Positions 21,249-33,288 of a DNA stretch of 64,000 nucleotides are shown piece after piece. This stretch comes from Glycine soja. Taxonomy: Eukaryota; Streptophyta; Magnoliopsida; Fabales; Fabaceae. Where the stretch lies: assembly GCF_004193775.1 (NCBI RefSeq), contig NC_041019.1:33046827-33110826 (forward strand). The letters run 5' to 3'. The notes below the pieces were generated by a model. That model made no database searches and had not been told where the DNA came from. It saw only the letters and a program-made list of their open reading frames with translations. The stretch's first letter is position 1; every line of letters begins with the position of its first letter. A program made the translations under genes and the position numbers.

Positions 21249-23219
21249 TGTCATACCCTAATTTCGTCCGGGGACCTTTGCTTGATGACATGCGACCTTT
21301 CTTTGGTCCTTGTGAGGTGCTTGGCATCCATCATTAGGCAATTTGTGAAATTCCAGGACATGCCGAAAAACCAAAAAAATATTGATGCACAAATCCGTAA
21401 GTTTCCGTGACACACCGAAAATCAAATGGAAGCATCGTTGCATAATTAAGTGAGGTTCCGTAACATTCCGTAAGTCAAAAAGGGGATGATTATGTAATCC
21501 GCAAGGTTCCGTAACATTACGGAAAGAAAACAAGTATCGTTACAAAATTCGTAAGTTTCCGTAAATTTACGAAAAAAGAATCACCAAAAAAAGCAGAGGG
21601 GGTGTACTTAGTAAAAATGGGGGTGCAAATAGCACCCAGGCCCACTTGGGCCCTCCAGAATATTCCTCCAGAAGGTTGTTGCTTCTGGAGGAAGCAACCT
21701 GGCTCGCCTGGGCGAGCTGGGCGGCAACCACCTCCCCTATTTTGCTATAAATAGGGGAGGAAGTGAAGAAGAAAAGGGTTCAGCCCCTTTGACACTTCTC
21801 TCTCTTTCGAATTTGCTTGGAAAAATTGTTTCCGTGAAGAAAATCTAAGCCGAGGCGCTTCCGAAACGTTTCCGTAACGTTTTCCGTGAGGAATTTCGCA
21901 AAGGTTTCAACTGTTCTTCGACGTTCTTCATTCATTCTTCATCGTTCTTCGATCTTCAACGGGTAAGTACCTCGAACCAAGCTTTTCGATTCATTCTATG
22001 TACCCGTAGTGGTCCACATTGTGTTTCGTGCATTTTTATTCTCGTTTTTGTTTACTTTTTATACCCCCTCTTGACGTGCTTAAGCCATTTTACTTAAGTC
22101 ATTTCTCGCTTAACTTAAAAATAAAATAAATTTCCACCGAACGTTTGAATTGTGTTATCCGTTAACTTCGGTTAAAATAAATTCCGACCGTTCGGTCGTG
22201 CCGTAACCACGTTGGAAATCAAAAAAAGAGGTAAAAAAATAATATAATAATAAAAAAAACATCTTTTAGTAAAATAAAGCGGAAAATCAATCGGACGTTT
22301 TCTCTTTGGGATTTTTCATTCTTAATCGAATTGATTAATAACTAAAGTGAAACTAAGGCTAAAATCAACTCGCCTAGTCAAGCTCGTCCACAAAAATAGG
22401 CTTTTGAAGTTTGTCATTTCAATTTCTCACTAAGTAAAATGGATCATTTTTTAAGGTCCAACGCCTTAAAATGATCACCACTTAAGTAAAAAAGAATCAC
22501 TTGACAAAAAGAAAGAACTACGTAGGTCTGAGTTCCTCATTGAGGATATGTAGGAGCAAAAGTCCCGCTTTTGTCGACCACCCCAAGAGATTGTTAATGG
22601 TCCAATGCCTTAACGTTTCTCTCCTTTCAAAAACAAGAGATCATTAATGGTCCAATGCCTTAACGTTTCTCTCCTTTCAAAAACAAGAGATCGTTAATGG
22701 TCCAACGCCTTAACGTTTCTCCCCTTTCAAAATCAAAAGACCGTTTAATGGTCCAACACCTTAAATGACCTTTTGTTCAATAAAAACATATTTTGCAAAA
22801 AAAGACAAAAACAACTTAACCAAACACTTTCTTCTAAAAGAACTACGTAGGTCTGATTTTCTCATCCCAAATTGAGGAATACGTAGGAGCAAAGGGAAAC
22901 ACCCTTGTCGACCACAAAAAAGAAAAAATATAAAAAGGATATAAGAACATAAAATGGAACATAAAAATCAAAGTCATGTTTGCACATTCGATTAAAGGCT
23001 GCCGTCCCTTGGGACGGGCGTGTGGGGTGCTAATACCTTCCCCGTGCGTAAATACAACTCCCGAACCTTTCACTAAAAAGTTCGTAGATCGCGTCTTTTC
23101 CGGTTTTTCCGACGCTTTCCTCAAATAAACGTTGGTGGCGACTCCGCGCGTATTCCTTTCGTGGAACACGCATCCCGCGAGTCTCGCGTCGCCCTCCCGC
23201 CGAAGGGTAGGTTGCGACA
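21249..23219 (+). repeat. Tat/Ogre-type 3' LTR (1971 bp)
   Basis: Begins TGTCATACCCTAATTTCGTCC after a polypurine tract and ends GGTAGGTTGCGACA. A TATA-like CTATAAATAG is at 21745-21754. Contains four tandem units of about 55 bp at 22590-22770 (GAGATCGTTAATGGTCCAAC...TTAACGTTTCTC type). Two sister LTRs are at 26645-27986 (minus) and 29938-31181 (plus), which differ in length because of indels and repeat number. As it follows a PPT it is the 3' LTR of the plus-strand Tat element. Following bases GCATG would be the target duplication. Confidence 0.85.
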
Positions 23220-23224
23220 GCATG

Positions 23225-24401
23225 CATCTACGTGATCAAGGTAAAGGCATACTGGAATGAAAAGCAGATAGCATAAAGAACACACAAAACATCATTAAAT
23301 AAATAGAAATATATTTACATCAGGTACCTACAGGGAAGATCCAACAGAGGATATAACTTTCCATACCAGGAAGCCTTCTTTTCAATAAAGAGAAGAACAA
23401 GATGAAAGATTGCCAAAATACAAGTGGTGAGGATGTCTCCTTCCCCTCTAGGATTTCACAATCACTCACAAACTCATCTCAAGCTTTCAAACTGGCTCCT
23501 GCTTCAAGCTCTGGTCTCTGCAAATCTTCACACAGCAAAATCTCTCAAAACTCTCTGGAACTTGGACCTTTCTCTCTCTAGAAACCCTAGACATGCAAAG
23601 CTCTAAATCCCAGTCCAAACTCTCTTCACAAAATCTGATTTCAAGCTTAAATAGGTGGCCTTGTTTGTGCTTATGCGCTAAGCGCACTTATGGACCGCTT
23701 AGCGCACATTAGTGAATTTCGGCTTAGCACGTGCCTTTCTCGCTTAGCGGATGAACTGAAGCGGTGCACTTAGTGAGATGAAGCGGTGTGATGTAAGCTC
23801 CATTGGAGCTTGTAGGCCTAGGATCTTCATCAATGGATTCCTTTGCTTCTTGGAAGATGAGTGGCAGCGGAATGGAGAAGGAAGAGAGAGAGGAGACACC
23901 ACTTCAAGGAGAAGATAAGTCTAGAAGAAGCTCACCACCATAGGAGGCCATGGATAAGAGCTTGGAGGTTCATGAGAACCCTAGGGCCTTCTTTAGCAGC
24001 TCTAGCCCAATCCTCTTGGAGTCTCTTGCTCATGGCTCTAGTGACTGGTCCCTTCCTATGGAGGATTGCATCACGGTGCGCTTAGCGAACCTGTGCAGCT
24101 CATCTTCTTACAGAGTCTTACTCGCGCTTAGCCCATGAGTGTTGCACTTAGCGGATGCTCACTATGCCAGCCGATTGGCGTAGCGGGAAGGTGAAAAACA
24201 ACACTTTCCAAAGCTTGCCTAATTAACCTGAAATTGAGAGAAAATTATTATTAAACACACAAAAATGAAAATACTAAGTATTTATTACCTATACTTAATA
24301 GAAAATACTTATAACACTACAAAATAACCATAAATTGAAGGAGTTTAATACAATTTACACAAGTTTTATACACAAAAGTTAGTCGTTTTCACCGACTAAC
24401 A
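23225..24401 (-). mobile_element. Athila-type LTR with GCGCTAAGCGC motifs, reverse
   Basis: The plus-strand right end GTTAGTCG-ttttcac-CGACTAACA is the reverse complement of the LTR start TGTTAGTC...CGACTAAC also seen at 42815. A minus-strand TATA-like box lies near 23649 (plus strand TTAAATA). Contains several GCGCT-N-AGCGC words (23672-23700, 23740-23790, 24078-24190). The left end (LTR 3' end) is missing or abuts the Tat LTR near 23225, so it is truncated. It interrupts the minus-strand Tat ORF1 (next base of ORF1 at about 24405). Athila assignment rests on the same motif set accompanying Athila gag at 52-55 kb. Confidence 0.6.
23789..24073 (-). mobile_element. Internally deleted solo LTR, reverse, TSD CGGTG
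   Basis: Plus-strand ends TGATGTAAGCTCC...GGATTGCATCA, flanked by CGGTG at 23784-23788 and 24074-24078. The two halves are reverse complements of the end and start of the LTR at 62989-63958; the middle (about 680 bp) is deleted. The 74- and 62-codon ORFs here are incidental. Nested within the Athila-type LTR. Confidence 0.85.
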
Positions 24402-24404
24402 TTG

Positions 24405-25640
24405 TTGCCCCATAAAGCCCCTCAGAACTTGTTCCGGCCGTGTTCTTCCTTCCAGGCCCTCTTGGTTTCCTGTTCCAAGGCTTCGGCGGTGGCCATGTTG
24501 ATGTCCTTCAGTTCATCATACTCCTTTCGGACTTTGATGACTGTTGATTTGAACTTTTCCTTGACTGCTTAGGCTTTCTCAAGCTCCGCCTTTAGGGCTT
24601 GTACCTCTTCACTCTCTTCCGGAGCTTCGGCCTCTTCCTCTCTTGCAGCCCTTAGCTTCGGGAGCCAATCCAAGCCTTGTGTGCAGACTCTCAACCACTT
24701 ATGATAGTCGCCAATGATCCCATTACTGCTTCCCCTAAGCTTCTTGTCCTTCCTTTGCACCACATCCCATGCCTTGCGAACTCCTTAAAGTACTCTCACG
24801 TTGGGGTCACTGAAACCCCGTGCGATGAAAGGCGTGATACTTTCCTCCGAGTGCTCCTCTCATGGGGTAGCCAAGTTGTCTTGTGACAATGAAGAGATTA
24901 TAATTAATACAACCCCTTGTTCCCATCAAGGGAACATTTGGAAATCTTTCACACAAGGATAGAATCCCGGTTCTTCCTTCCTTCTAGCGAGGGAACCCAT
25001 TAACTGATGCCCCTTCCATGCTAGGCAAGAGTTTGTCCCAATTTGCCTTTCCTTTCTCGGTACACGAGCAGTGACCTTGTAATGGACAAATGGGCCTACC
25101 TTCTTGATGAAAAAGGTGCGAAACCAGCCACACATAGAGAACCGGTGTACAACAAACAACTCTTGTGTCGCTTTTTTCACATCTCTGGTCGAACGTGTCA
25201 TACATGTTGGCCAAAATGGCGACGACCGGGCTTTCCTTGCCATGGTGAAAGGCGAGGAAAGTGTCAATCACTGCTAGGTCCACTAACCCTTCCATATTTG
25301 GAAAGAGGACAACTCTGAAGATCAAAAGCGCCAAGACGTCAATAAAAGAAGCCCATTCGCCTTGAATTGCCAAGGCCTTTGCCTTTTCCTCCAAACACCT
25401 CTTGGTACTCCGACTACCCCATTCCTATTTTTCTTTACCTGGTCCAACTCTTGTGCCAAGATTTTTACTACCTTTGTAACTCTGGCCATGGAGGGATAGA
25501 AACCAGAGAAAAGATATGGCTTCCTTCCTCCCAATGGGCATCCCAGGATTTCTTCAAACTTTTCCACAGTCGACACTAGCTGGAAATCCTCAAATGTGAA
25601 CAACCTCAGGGGCTAGTCATAATACTAGCTAAGGGATGCA
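24405..25640 (-). pseudogene. Tat/Ogre ORF1 remnant (DUF7745-like)
   Basis: Read on the minus strand from 25603: FTFEDFQLVSTVEKFEEILG and GRKPYLFSG, then after a frameshift near 25390 EWASFIDVLALLIFRVVLFPN, FLAFHHG and TRVVCCTPVLYVWLVSHL (25360-25090), then after further breaks a coiled-coil-like part, KAELEKA (24570-24760). This is the style of the extra ORF that Ogre/Tat elements carry before gag; I believe the domain is catalogued as DUF7745 in plants. Function unknown. At least three frame breaks. Its C-terminal end is cut by the Athila-type LTR at 24401. Confidence 0.65.
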
Positions 25641-26644
25641 ATTGCTTCCACGGAGACTTCTACCCTAGCTAGGTCCCAAATCTTACCATAGGCTTTGCAG
25701 AAGGCTTGCCGTTGAAGTTGAACCATCAATTGCCCCCCAACTCTCGTAAACTGGTGACCTCTAAGATCTTGATGTTGACTTGATAGAGCCTTTTCTTGGG
25801 CAGAGGTGTTTGATTTGATCCCATGTTTACGATTGAAAAGTCTTGTTTGAATCAATACTCCGACATCTATCATTGCATGAATGCATGGAGAGATGCTTAT
25901 GCCTAGCATGACAAAAATGTATTTTACGGACACATTTGGCAACAAAGTGCCCCATGTATACTTTAAGAAAGTGATATGGATCTTTTGACTTCCCGTGACA
26001 AAATGACGAGACCAAATGCATCACATGCGTGACGATGCAATATAGACATAAACACATAGATAGCACGAAAGAGAAACATACAAGCATGGCAATATCATCA
26101 AACAAACGTACTGTAGAGACGCACATGAGCATGACATTAAAAGGATATGCATGGTAGTGTTAAGGAAAATGAAACATGTAGCGTGTTCGCTCTGTGCCCC
26201 TATTTCAGGAACCTAAATGGGAGGAACTAAAAGGAATTTAGTGATAATCCCCAAGGCGGTCATATCTAGATTTCAATGGTTTCTAGAGATATCATTCCCT
26301 TTGATATCAAAGAGAAAAACTCTAGATGAGGCTTCACTGTCATCAAGAAAGTCAGAGACTTAGCATGACCACAGATTCACCTCTACTTAATATGTTCCCA
26401 TGGACCCGGGTGTAGGGCCTTTAGCAAACTCACCGTGTGTGCGAAAAAGTGTAGGTATTTGTGTGCATCAAATGAATAAATCTTTATCTCATGCATACAT
26501 TAAAAAGTACACTAAAAGAATTCAAGAGTTATATACAAGAACATAAGAGAAATAAAAGGAAACTGACAACAAGGAAAGTCATGATAATGCCCAAGATTTA
26601 GAAGGCCTAACTCTCTAAAAATAGTCCCCAATGGAGTCGCCAAT
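25641..26644 (-). other. Leader of minus-strand Tat element
   Basis: Lies between the 5' LTR (26645-27986, minus) and ORF1. Next to the LTR the minus strand reads ATTGGCGACTCCATTGGGGA (26625-26644), the primer-binding-site position of the Tat element. A block at 25870-26020 matches 189-360. No ORF supported. Confidence 0.55.
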
Positions 26645-27986
26645 TGTCGCAACCTATCCTTTGGCGAAAAGGCGATGCGAGACTCACAGGTGCGTCTTCC
26701 AAGGGAGGAAAATGCGCGAAGTCGCCACCAACATTTATTTGAGGAAAATGTTAGAAAAACCAAAAAGCGGGTCTACGATCTTTAAGAGTAAAAGGTTCGA
26801 GAGTTGTTTTTACGCACGAGGAAGGTATTAGCACCCCACGCGTCCGTCACAAGGGACAGCAGCCTTTAATCAAATGTGCAAAATCATGACTTTGTTTTTT
26901 TTTTTCCTTTTTTATGTTTTTTATCTTTTGGGGTCAACAAAAGCGGGCTTTTGCTCCTATGTATCATCAATTGCGATGAGGAATTCAGACCTACATAGTT
27001 CTTTAGAAAGCAAGAAAGTTATGCGGAGTGTTGATTTTAGACTTTTAAATGGTTCATTTTCACCAATAAAAGTAAAAAGGGACCGTTAAGGCGTTGGACC
27101 TTGAAACGGTTTCAAATGACTTTTTGCGGGCAAAATGCTTGATTTGTGAGTTGATTTTAGCCTTAGTTTCACTTGGTTATCTCTCAACTCATTAAAGAGG
27201 ACTTTCAAAGTAAAATGTCCGGTTGACACTTATTTGATTATTTGATTATTTTTTTATTTAACCGAGGTTACGACATGAACGATCATTTGAATTTTATTTT
27301 AAAGGTGATTAAACAAGATTACAACACAAACGATCAGTTGAAATTCATTTAAACATTAATTAAGTGAGGTTACGGCTTAAACGATCAATCAAAACTCACT
27401 TAAAACGAAGAAAAAGAATATCGAAAGTAGAAGAATGAAGATGAAAACATACAAAGCAAGAATGGACCCCTAAGGGTGCATAGAATGAAATCAAAGCTTC
27501 AAAATCAAAAACTAACCGGTTGAAGATCAACGAACGATGAAGAACAAACAAAGAACAACGAAGAACGTCCATGGATTTGATCATGGAAACATCAAGGAAG
27601 CGTTACGGAAGCGCCTCGGCTTGGATTTTTTCTTTTTTTCTTCTTTTCCTCACTAATTTAAAGTGAAAACTAAATACCAAGGGTGTTGAACCCTTCATAC
27701 TCAGCCTCCCTCCCCTATTTATAGCAAAAATAGGGGAGGTGCTTGCCGCCCAGCTCGCCCAGGCGAGTTGGTTGCTTCCTGATGAAGCTTTCTGATGGGT
27801 CCAGTGGTGAAGGACACCCTCCAGTTTTATCAATTCACCCCCATTTTTCGTATTTTGCTCATTTCCTTCCAAAATGTCGCGAAACTTTACGGATTACGCG
27901 GCAAAGAGTGTTAAGCATCTCAACTCGGATGGAAAGAATTTAAATGGTTGTAAACAAACGTCCCTGGATGAAATTAGGGTATGACA
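26645..27986 (-). repeat. Tat/Ogre-type 5' LTR, reverse (1342 bp)
   Basis: Plus-strand ends TGTCGCAACCTATCC...TTAGGGTATGACA are the reverse complement of the ends of the LTR at 21249-23219. A minus-strand TATA-like box is at about 27717-27726 (plus CTATTTATAG). It carries only one copy of the CGTTAAGGCGTTGGACC unit (27083) that is tandem in the other two Tat LTRs. To its right, GGTTGCATGCATCTGCATCCC resumes plus-strand Tat 3' sequence. Confidence 0.8.
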
Positions 27987-28385
27987 GGTTGCATGCATCT
28001 GCATCCCCAGAATCACGTTTATATTAAGTGTATAGATTTCCTAAATCTAATGTCCAATCTTTTGAGTTTGGGATGAGAGACCCCTTCAAAGAGTCAATCT
28101 CTTGTTTTCTCATAAGGTTGAGCCCTTTGGTACTAGTACCTATTGGCTTCTTTTAGAGGACTCAAACTTCTCAACTTTAGAGGACTCAAATTCCTTGCCT
28201 TCAGAGGGCTCAAAGTCCTCGCCTTCAGAGGACTGAAAGTCCTTGCCTTAGAGGGCTCAAAGTCCTCACCTTCACAGGACTCAAAGTCCTCGCCTTAAGA
28301 GGACTCAAAATCCTCTCTTTTAGAGGACTCAAAGTCCTTGCCTTCATAGGACTCAAAGTCCTCTGTCATTTATGCTTAACCGAGA
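27987..28385 (+). repeat. Second Tat 3' region: AGGACT hairpin units
   Basis: Starts like 14085-14215 (GGTTGCATGCATCTGCAT; later GGGATGA and TCTCATAAGG), so it is the homologous place in another Tat element. From about 28150 come ten or so units such as GAGGACT-caa-AGTCCTC and GAGGGCT-caa-AGTCCTC. The stem resembles the 14-kb array but the loop is different. No gene. Confidence 0.7.
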
Positions 28386-29750
28386 CTAGTTTAGTCTCCT
28401 CTGCCATCCAGAGGCAGCAAGTCCGATAGCATGCGAAGACAAAATTATGGACGTACGCACCCTTTTCATCATCTAGAGACAATCAATTCTGATGACACAC
28501 AGGAACCAATATGGTCATTTTCTCTTTTTATCGAAGACTCAACGTCTATCGACCGAGACTACTTTAGTCTCCCCCTCGTCATCCAGAGACAATCAAGTCT
28601 GATGACACGTAGAGACCAACATGGTCATCTGCACCCTTGGTCGAAGGCTCAATGTCTTTTGACCAAGACTGTTAAAGTCTCTCCTTTGTCAACCAGAGGC
28701 AAGCAAGCCCGTTGACACACAGAGTACCTTTGTCGAAGACTCAACGTCTATCGATCGAGACTACTTTAGTCTCCCCTTTGCTATCCAGAGACAATTGAGT
28801 TCGGTGGCATGCAGAGACCAAATAAAAGTCCTCTGCCCCTTTTCGGAGACCCCAGTGTCTTTCGACTGAGACTATTACAGTTTCCATATCGTCATCCAAA
28901 GACAATCAAGTCCAATGACATGCAGAGACAAAACATGGTCATTTGCTCGCTTTGTCAAAGACTCAGTGTCTATCGACCGAGACCACCTTAGTCTCCCCTT
29001 GCCAACCAGAGACCATCGAGTCCGTTGGCACACAGAGACAAATTATGGTCATCTGCTCCTTTTCAAAGACCTTAGTGTCCTTCGATCGAGACTATTGAAG
29101 TCTCCCCTATCAACCAGAGACAAGCGAGTCTGTTGGCATGCAGAGACCATCACGGTCATTCGCTTTTATTGTTTTCAATACTATTGTAGTCTCCGTCGTT
29201 ATCCAGAGACAATCAAGTCTGATAGCATGTGGAGACCATCATGGCCTTCATCTACATTTCAAAGACGACTATGTCTTCAGTCATTGCATGCCTTCAAAAG
29301 GCAACAATGTCCTCATTTGCATTTCGAAGATGACTATGTCCTCAACCATTGCATGCCTTCAAAGGCGACAATGACCATCATTTGCATTTTGAAGACGACA
29401 ATGTTTTCAGTCATTGCATGGCTTCAAAGGCGATAATGACCATCATTTGCATTTTGAAGACGACAATGTCTTCAGTCATTGCATGCTTTCAAAAGGCGAC
29501 AATGACCTTCATCCACATATCAAAGACGACAACGTCTTCAGTCGTTGCATGCCTTCAAAAGGCGACAATGTCTTCATTTTCATTTCGAAGATGACAATGT
29601 CTTCAATCATTGCATGCCTTCAAAAGGCGACAATGCCATCATTTACGCTTTCGAAGATGACAATGTCTTCATCTCAAAGACTTCAATATCTTTTGTCCTT
29701 ATGCTTTATAGGACTCGACGTCCTCTGTTTCTATGTTTTTAAAATATAAA
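28386..29750 (+). repeat. Degenerate stem-loop array of Tat 3' region
   Basis: Two zones. 28386-29240: units of 100-130 bp holding GAGAC-tacttta-GTCTC and a paired frame around CCAGAGACAATCAAGTC, whose arms vary together (TCATC/GATGA, GTCAAC/GTTGAC, GCCAAC/GTTGGC, GTTATC/GATAGC). 29250-29700: eight or so units of about 50 bp with GAAGAC-gacaat-GTCTTC and GCCTTcaaaAGGC. Plus-strand ORFs of 78-173 codons here are by-products. This array corresponds to the 18.3-20.8 kb array in the other Tat copy, but is far more diverged. Confidence 0.75.
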
Positions 29751-29937
29751 AATTATAAAAAATAGATATATAGAAAATGAAAAAAGAAGAACTTCAATGT
29801 CTTCATGCTTTCACGGATTTTGCTGCTTGGACTTCCCCTAGTGGCCGGTTAGATGGTGAAATTCAGCTCGAACGAAATTAGTGTCTTATCTTTACTTCCC
29901 TTTTATCTCCAATAAAAGATAAGTAAAGAGGGGCAAT
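29751..29937 (+). promoter_or_regulatory. Tat 3' end with PPT hairpin
   Basis: Contains CTTTACTTCCCTTTTAT-ctcca-ATAAAAGATAAGTAAAG (about 29890-29928) followed by AGGGGCAAT and the LTR. The stem is near-perfect and matches the hairpin at about 21202-21240. The purine strand of the stem is part of the polypurine tract. Confidence 0.65.
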
Positions 29938-31181
29938 TGTCATACCCTAATTTCATCCGGGGACAATTGTTTGTCGACATACGGGTTTTTGCTGGTCACG
30001 TTGAGTTGCTTAGAGCCAATTGTCGCGTGATCCGTAAGATTTCGCGATGTTTCGGAAGGAAATAAGCCAAAAATTCAAAATGGGGGTGAACTGATCAATT
30101 TAGGGGGTGTTCTTCAGCCCTGGGCCCATCTAGGCCCATCAGGAAGCTTCTACATGAAGCAACCAACTCACCTGGGTGAGCATGTTAGTTCAAGCTTAAG
30201 CCACCAGCTCATCTATTTTGGCTATTAAAGGGTGTGGGAGGCTGAAGGAATGGGTTCGGCACCTTGGAAAAGCATATTTCACTTAAAATTAGTGAAAAGA
30301 AGGAGAAAAAAGAATAAAATCAAGGTCGAAGCTCTTCAGTAACACTTTCGTAACATTTTTGTAACCATATCACCATTTAAATGAATTTCAACCGATCGTT
30401 TGTGTTGTAATCTCACTTAAGCACCATTTAAATAAGTTTTGACCGATCGTTTGTATTGTAAACTCTTTTCATCAAATAAAAACCAACTCATAAACTTCTT
30501 CATTTCATCAAAAAATCAAGAGATCGTTTCAAGGTCCAACACCTTAACGATTCTCTCCTTTCAAAAATCAAGAGAACGTTCAAAGTCCAACGCCTTAACG
30601 ATTCTCGCTTGTCAAATTTGAGAAGATCGTTTCAAGGTCCAACGCCTTAACAACTCTCTCCTCTTTTAAAAAAAATCAAAAGATCGTTTCAAGGTCCAAT
30701 GCCTTAAACAACTTTTGTTTGCAACTAAAATCAATATTTCAAAAAGAATAAAAACAACTTAACCAACGTTCAGTTCTAAAGAACTATGTTGGTCTGATTT
30801 CCTCATAGCAATTTAGGAATACGTAGGAACGAGGGAAACACCCTTGTCGACCCCAAACAAAGTAAAAAAACATAATAAGGGAAAAAATAACATAAAAAGG
30901 GAAAATACATAGTTTTGAAGTCATGATTTGCACACTTGATTAGAGGTTGCTGTCCCTTGTGGCAGGCGCGTGGGGTGCTAATACCTTCCCCGTGCGTAAA
31001 TACTCCCGAACCCTTATTTTCAAAATATAGAGACCTTCAACCTTTTCCATTTTGGTTTTTTTGATGTTTTCCTCGAATAAATGTTGGTGGCGACTCCACG
31101 CATTTTCCTTCGATGGAAGACGCACCCTTGGCCCATCCAAGAGGCCTTTTTTGCGCCCCCGCCGGAGGGCAGGTTGCGACA
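29938..31181 (+). repeat. Tat/Ogre-type 3' LTR (1244 bp)
   Basis: Starts TGTCATACCCTAATTTCATCC after the polypurine tract and ends GGCAGGTTGCGACA. Includes four tandem AGATCGTTTCAAGGTCCAAC-type units (30518-30720). A G+C-rich end with CGTGGGGTGCTAATACCTTC is shared with the LTR at 21249 (23012). Last LTR of the second plus-strand Tat fragment. Confidence 0.85.
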
Positions 31182-32112
31182 GTGGGTATGCGATTCTTTA
31201 GTGCTAGATCCCATAAAGTAATTGTTATAAAGAGTATTAATGATCCCGCTAGGAAGATTTACTTGATGTTCTCTCATGTTTGGTGGACGAATATGTTCAT
31301 TTATATATATGCCATGGAGGGCTTCTAATTTGGCCATGGTTGGATCTTCGGCCATTTTTATAATTATGTGCAATACTAAAGAAAGAAATATTTATTATTT
31401 CTTTCTAAAGAAGGGGTAAGTGGTATTTTTGGACAATATTAAATAATAATTAAATAGAAAATTTATATAAAGAATAAAGTATTTAGCCTAAAAATTTTCG
31501 ATTATAATTTTTATTAATTAAAACAATTAGAAATATTTTTAGAAAAATAAAATTAAAGAGATAAGAAGTAATATTGCACTATTAAAAAATAGTCAATTTA
31601 TTTGTTTCGAAAATCTATAGGAGAGATTATAGATATCTTTTCCGAGAATTTGAATATTTAAAATGGGAAGAGAAAAATTTTGCTGAAAATTAAAAGATAA
31701 AAATAGGAAACTAATTCTAAAAAGATAAAAATATAAATCAATACTAAAACCTGAAATATATAATTATCTATTTTATTTATTTTCAAAAAATTTATCAAAA
31801 GGGGAAACTAAAATTTAATGCTGAAAATTGAAGATAAAATAAAAACTAAAATATATTTGTCTATTTAAGTTGAAAAGGAAATAAAATCAAATGCTGAAAA
31901 TTTAAAAAGATAAATTGAAAGAATAAATCAATTAAATCTAATAAGGACAAAAGATAATATAAATAACAGCCTAACAAATAAATTTAGAAAGATAATAGTT
32001 ATGATAATTTCATAATAAATTTAAAGATAACTACCTAATGTAAGAAATAATTCACTAAAAGATGATATAAAATAAAATATAAAATATTTTAATTTGAATT
32101 TCAAAGAACTAT
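31182..32112 (-). other. AT-rich leader next to Athila-like primer site
   Basis: No gene. From about 31370 to 32110 the sequence is extremely AT-rich. Because it lies downstream, on the minus strand, of an Athila-type primer binding site and LTR, it is best read as the leader of a minus-strand Athila-like element whose coding part is missing. The first 190 bases (31182-31370) are not assigned. Confidence 0.4.
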
Positions 32113-32134
32113 TCCTTGGCAATGACGCCAAAAA
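32113..32134 (-). promoter_or_regulatory. Athila-like primer binding site
   Basis: The minus strand reads TTTTTGGCGTCATTGCCAAGG directly after the LTR end. It resembles the Athila/Tat-clade site with TGGCGCC-TTGCC, with two changes from what I recall. Confidence 0.5.
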
Positions 32135-32136
32135 CT

Positions 32137-33288
32137 TGTTAACATTTTTATTATGTTAGGCTTTATGTTGGTCAAGTGTCATTGAATCCCAATTGTAGTA
32201 TTTAACCGAAGCTCGGTCATCTCCTAAGGGAATAGTACAAGGATGAATATTCAAGTTAAAATAGAAAATAAAAGATATATTTTTCTAGAGAGATTAATGT
32301 GCTGAAAATTTAATAACCGAAAATTTAATAATTGTAGATAGAAATAATAACATTGAGATGATTGTACTCGGAATCCCCTTATTTGTTGCAATTCCTCGCA
32401 CTTCTACATTATTATATCGTTCATTCCCACTTCACTAATGTATTCTATCCCTAATCCATTATGTGATAGACCCTAAATCACTTGCCTTGATTCCCAATCC
32501 GTTGGAAAACCAACACAAGCAGCATTATTGTTTGGGAATTAGCAAGGCTTAACCAAGATTATTCTATCCTTGGAGATAACCCCAATTAAGTATCTGATGT
32601 AGTTTGGGTTTCACCGGGACTCGCCAAAGTGCACGTCAATTCCTAGAATCATCTATGAGGTGTGCAGGCTCACAAAGCATTAAGTATAGAAGGTGAATAA
32701 TGAATTAAAATAATATATTAATGTGAGAAAATTACATCAAATAGGGTTCAATCCTTTTCTCTCCTAGCTAAGAAAGAAACTAATCACTCATGAAATACAA
32801 GAAAAGAGAATAGAAGAGGGTTTTTTAGTTAAGAGTGGTGTATAGAGGTGTTTTTTCGCTTTTGCCTATGCCTCTCTATTTATAGAATCATAGATGGGTT
32901 TAATAGATGAAAATAATCTCCTTAATTTACAAAATAATATAATCTATACAACAGAATTATCTCTTCAGCTGATATAATTTGTTTTAATTGTTGCAATTAT
33001 CTTCCAAGTGATTTAAGACATTTATCTTCGAGCTATATCTCCATAATTATTTTTGTTTTGAATTGATTCAATTTTTGTACACATTGTTTGGCGCGCTCCT
33101 CGCTTGAGCGAGATATCTTTTGTAAAATTTCATTTTTTCCTCTGATTGAGCTGGCTTGAACGGCCTATACCTCGCTTAAGTGAGGCTACCTTGTAAAATT
33201 GCCCCATTTCTTTTTAAAAACTCACAAAATCATAATACAAACTTCTAAAATCGTAATACCTATCTAAAATATATTGAAAATTAAAAAT
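32137..33288 (-). repeat. Athila-like LTR, reverse
   Basis: Starts TGTTAACATTTTTATTATG on the plus strand (LTR 3' end, CA on the minus strand). A minus-strand TATA box is at about 32874-32886 (plus CTCTATTTATAGA). Contains palindromic words CTCGCTTGAGCGAG (33098) and CTCGCTTAAGTGAG (33172), a relative of the GCGCTAAGCGC motif elsewhere. The other end is not resolved; a Copia LTR abuts at 33289. Confidence 0.5.

Noticed and set aside
28431..29749. Plus-strand ORFs up to 173 codons
   Set aside because: They lie over the stem-loop array; reading frames follow the repeat, with no domain.
31113..31373. ORFs spanning the Tat LTR end
   Set aside because: Cross the LTR boundary and follow no known domain.
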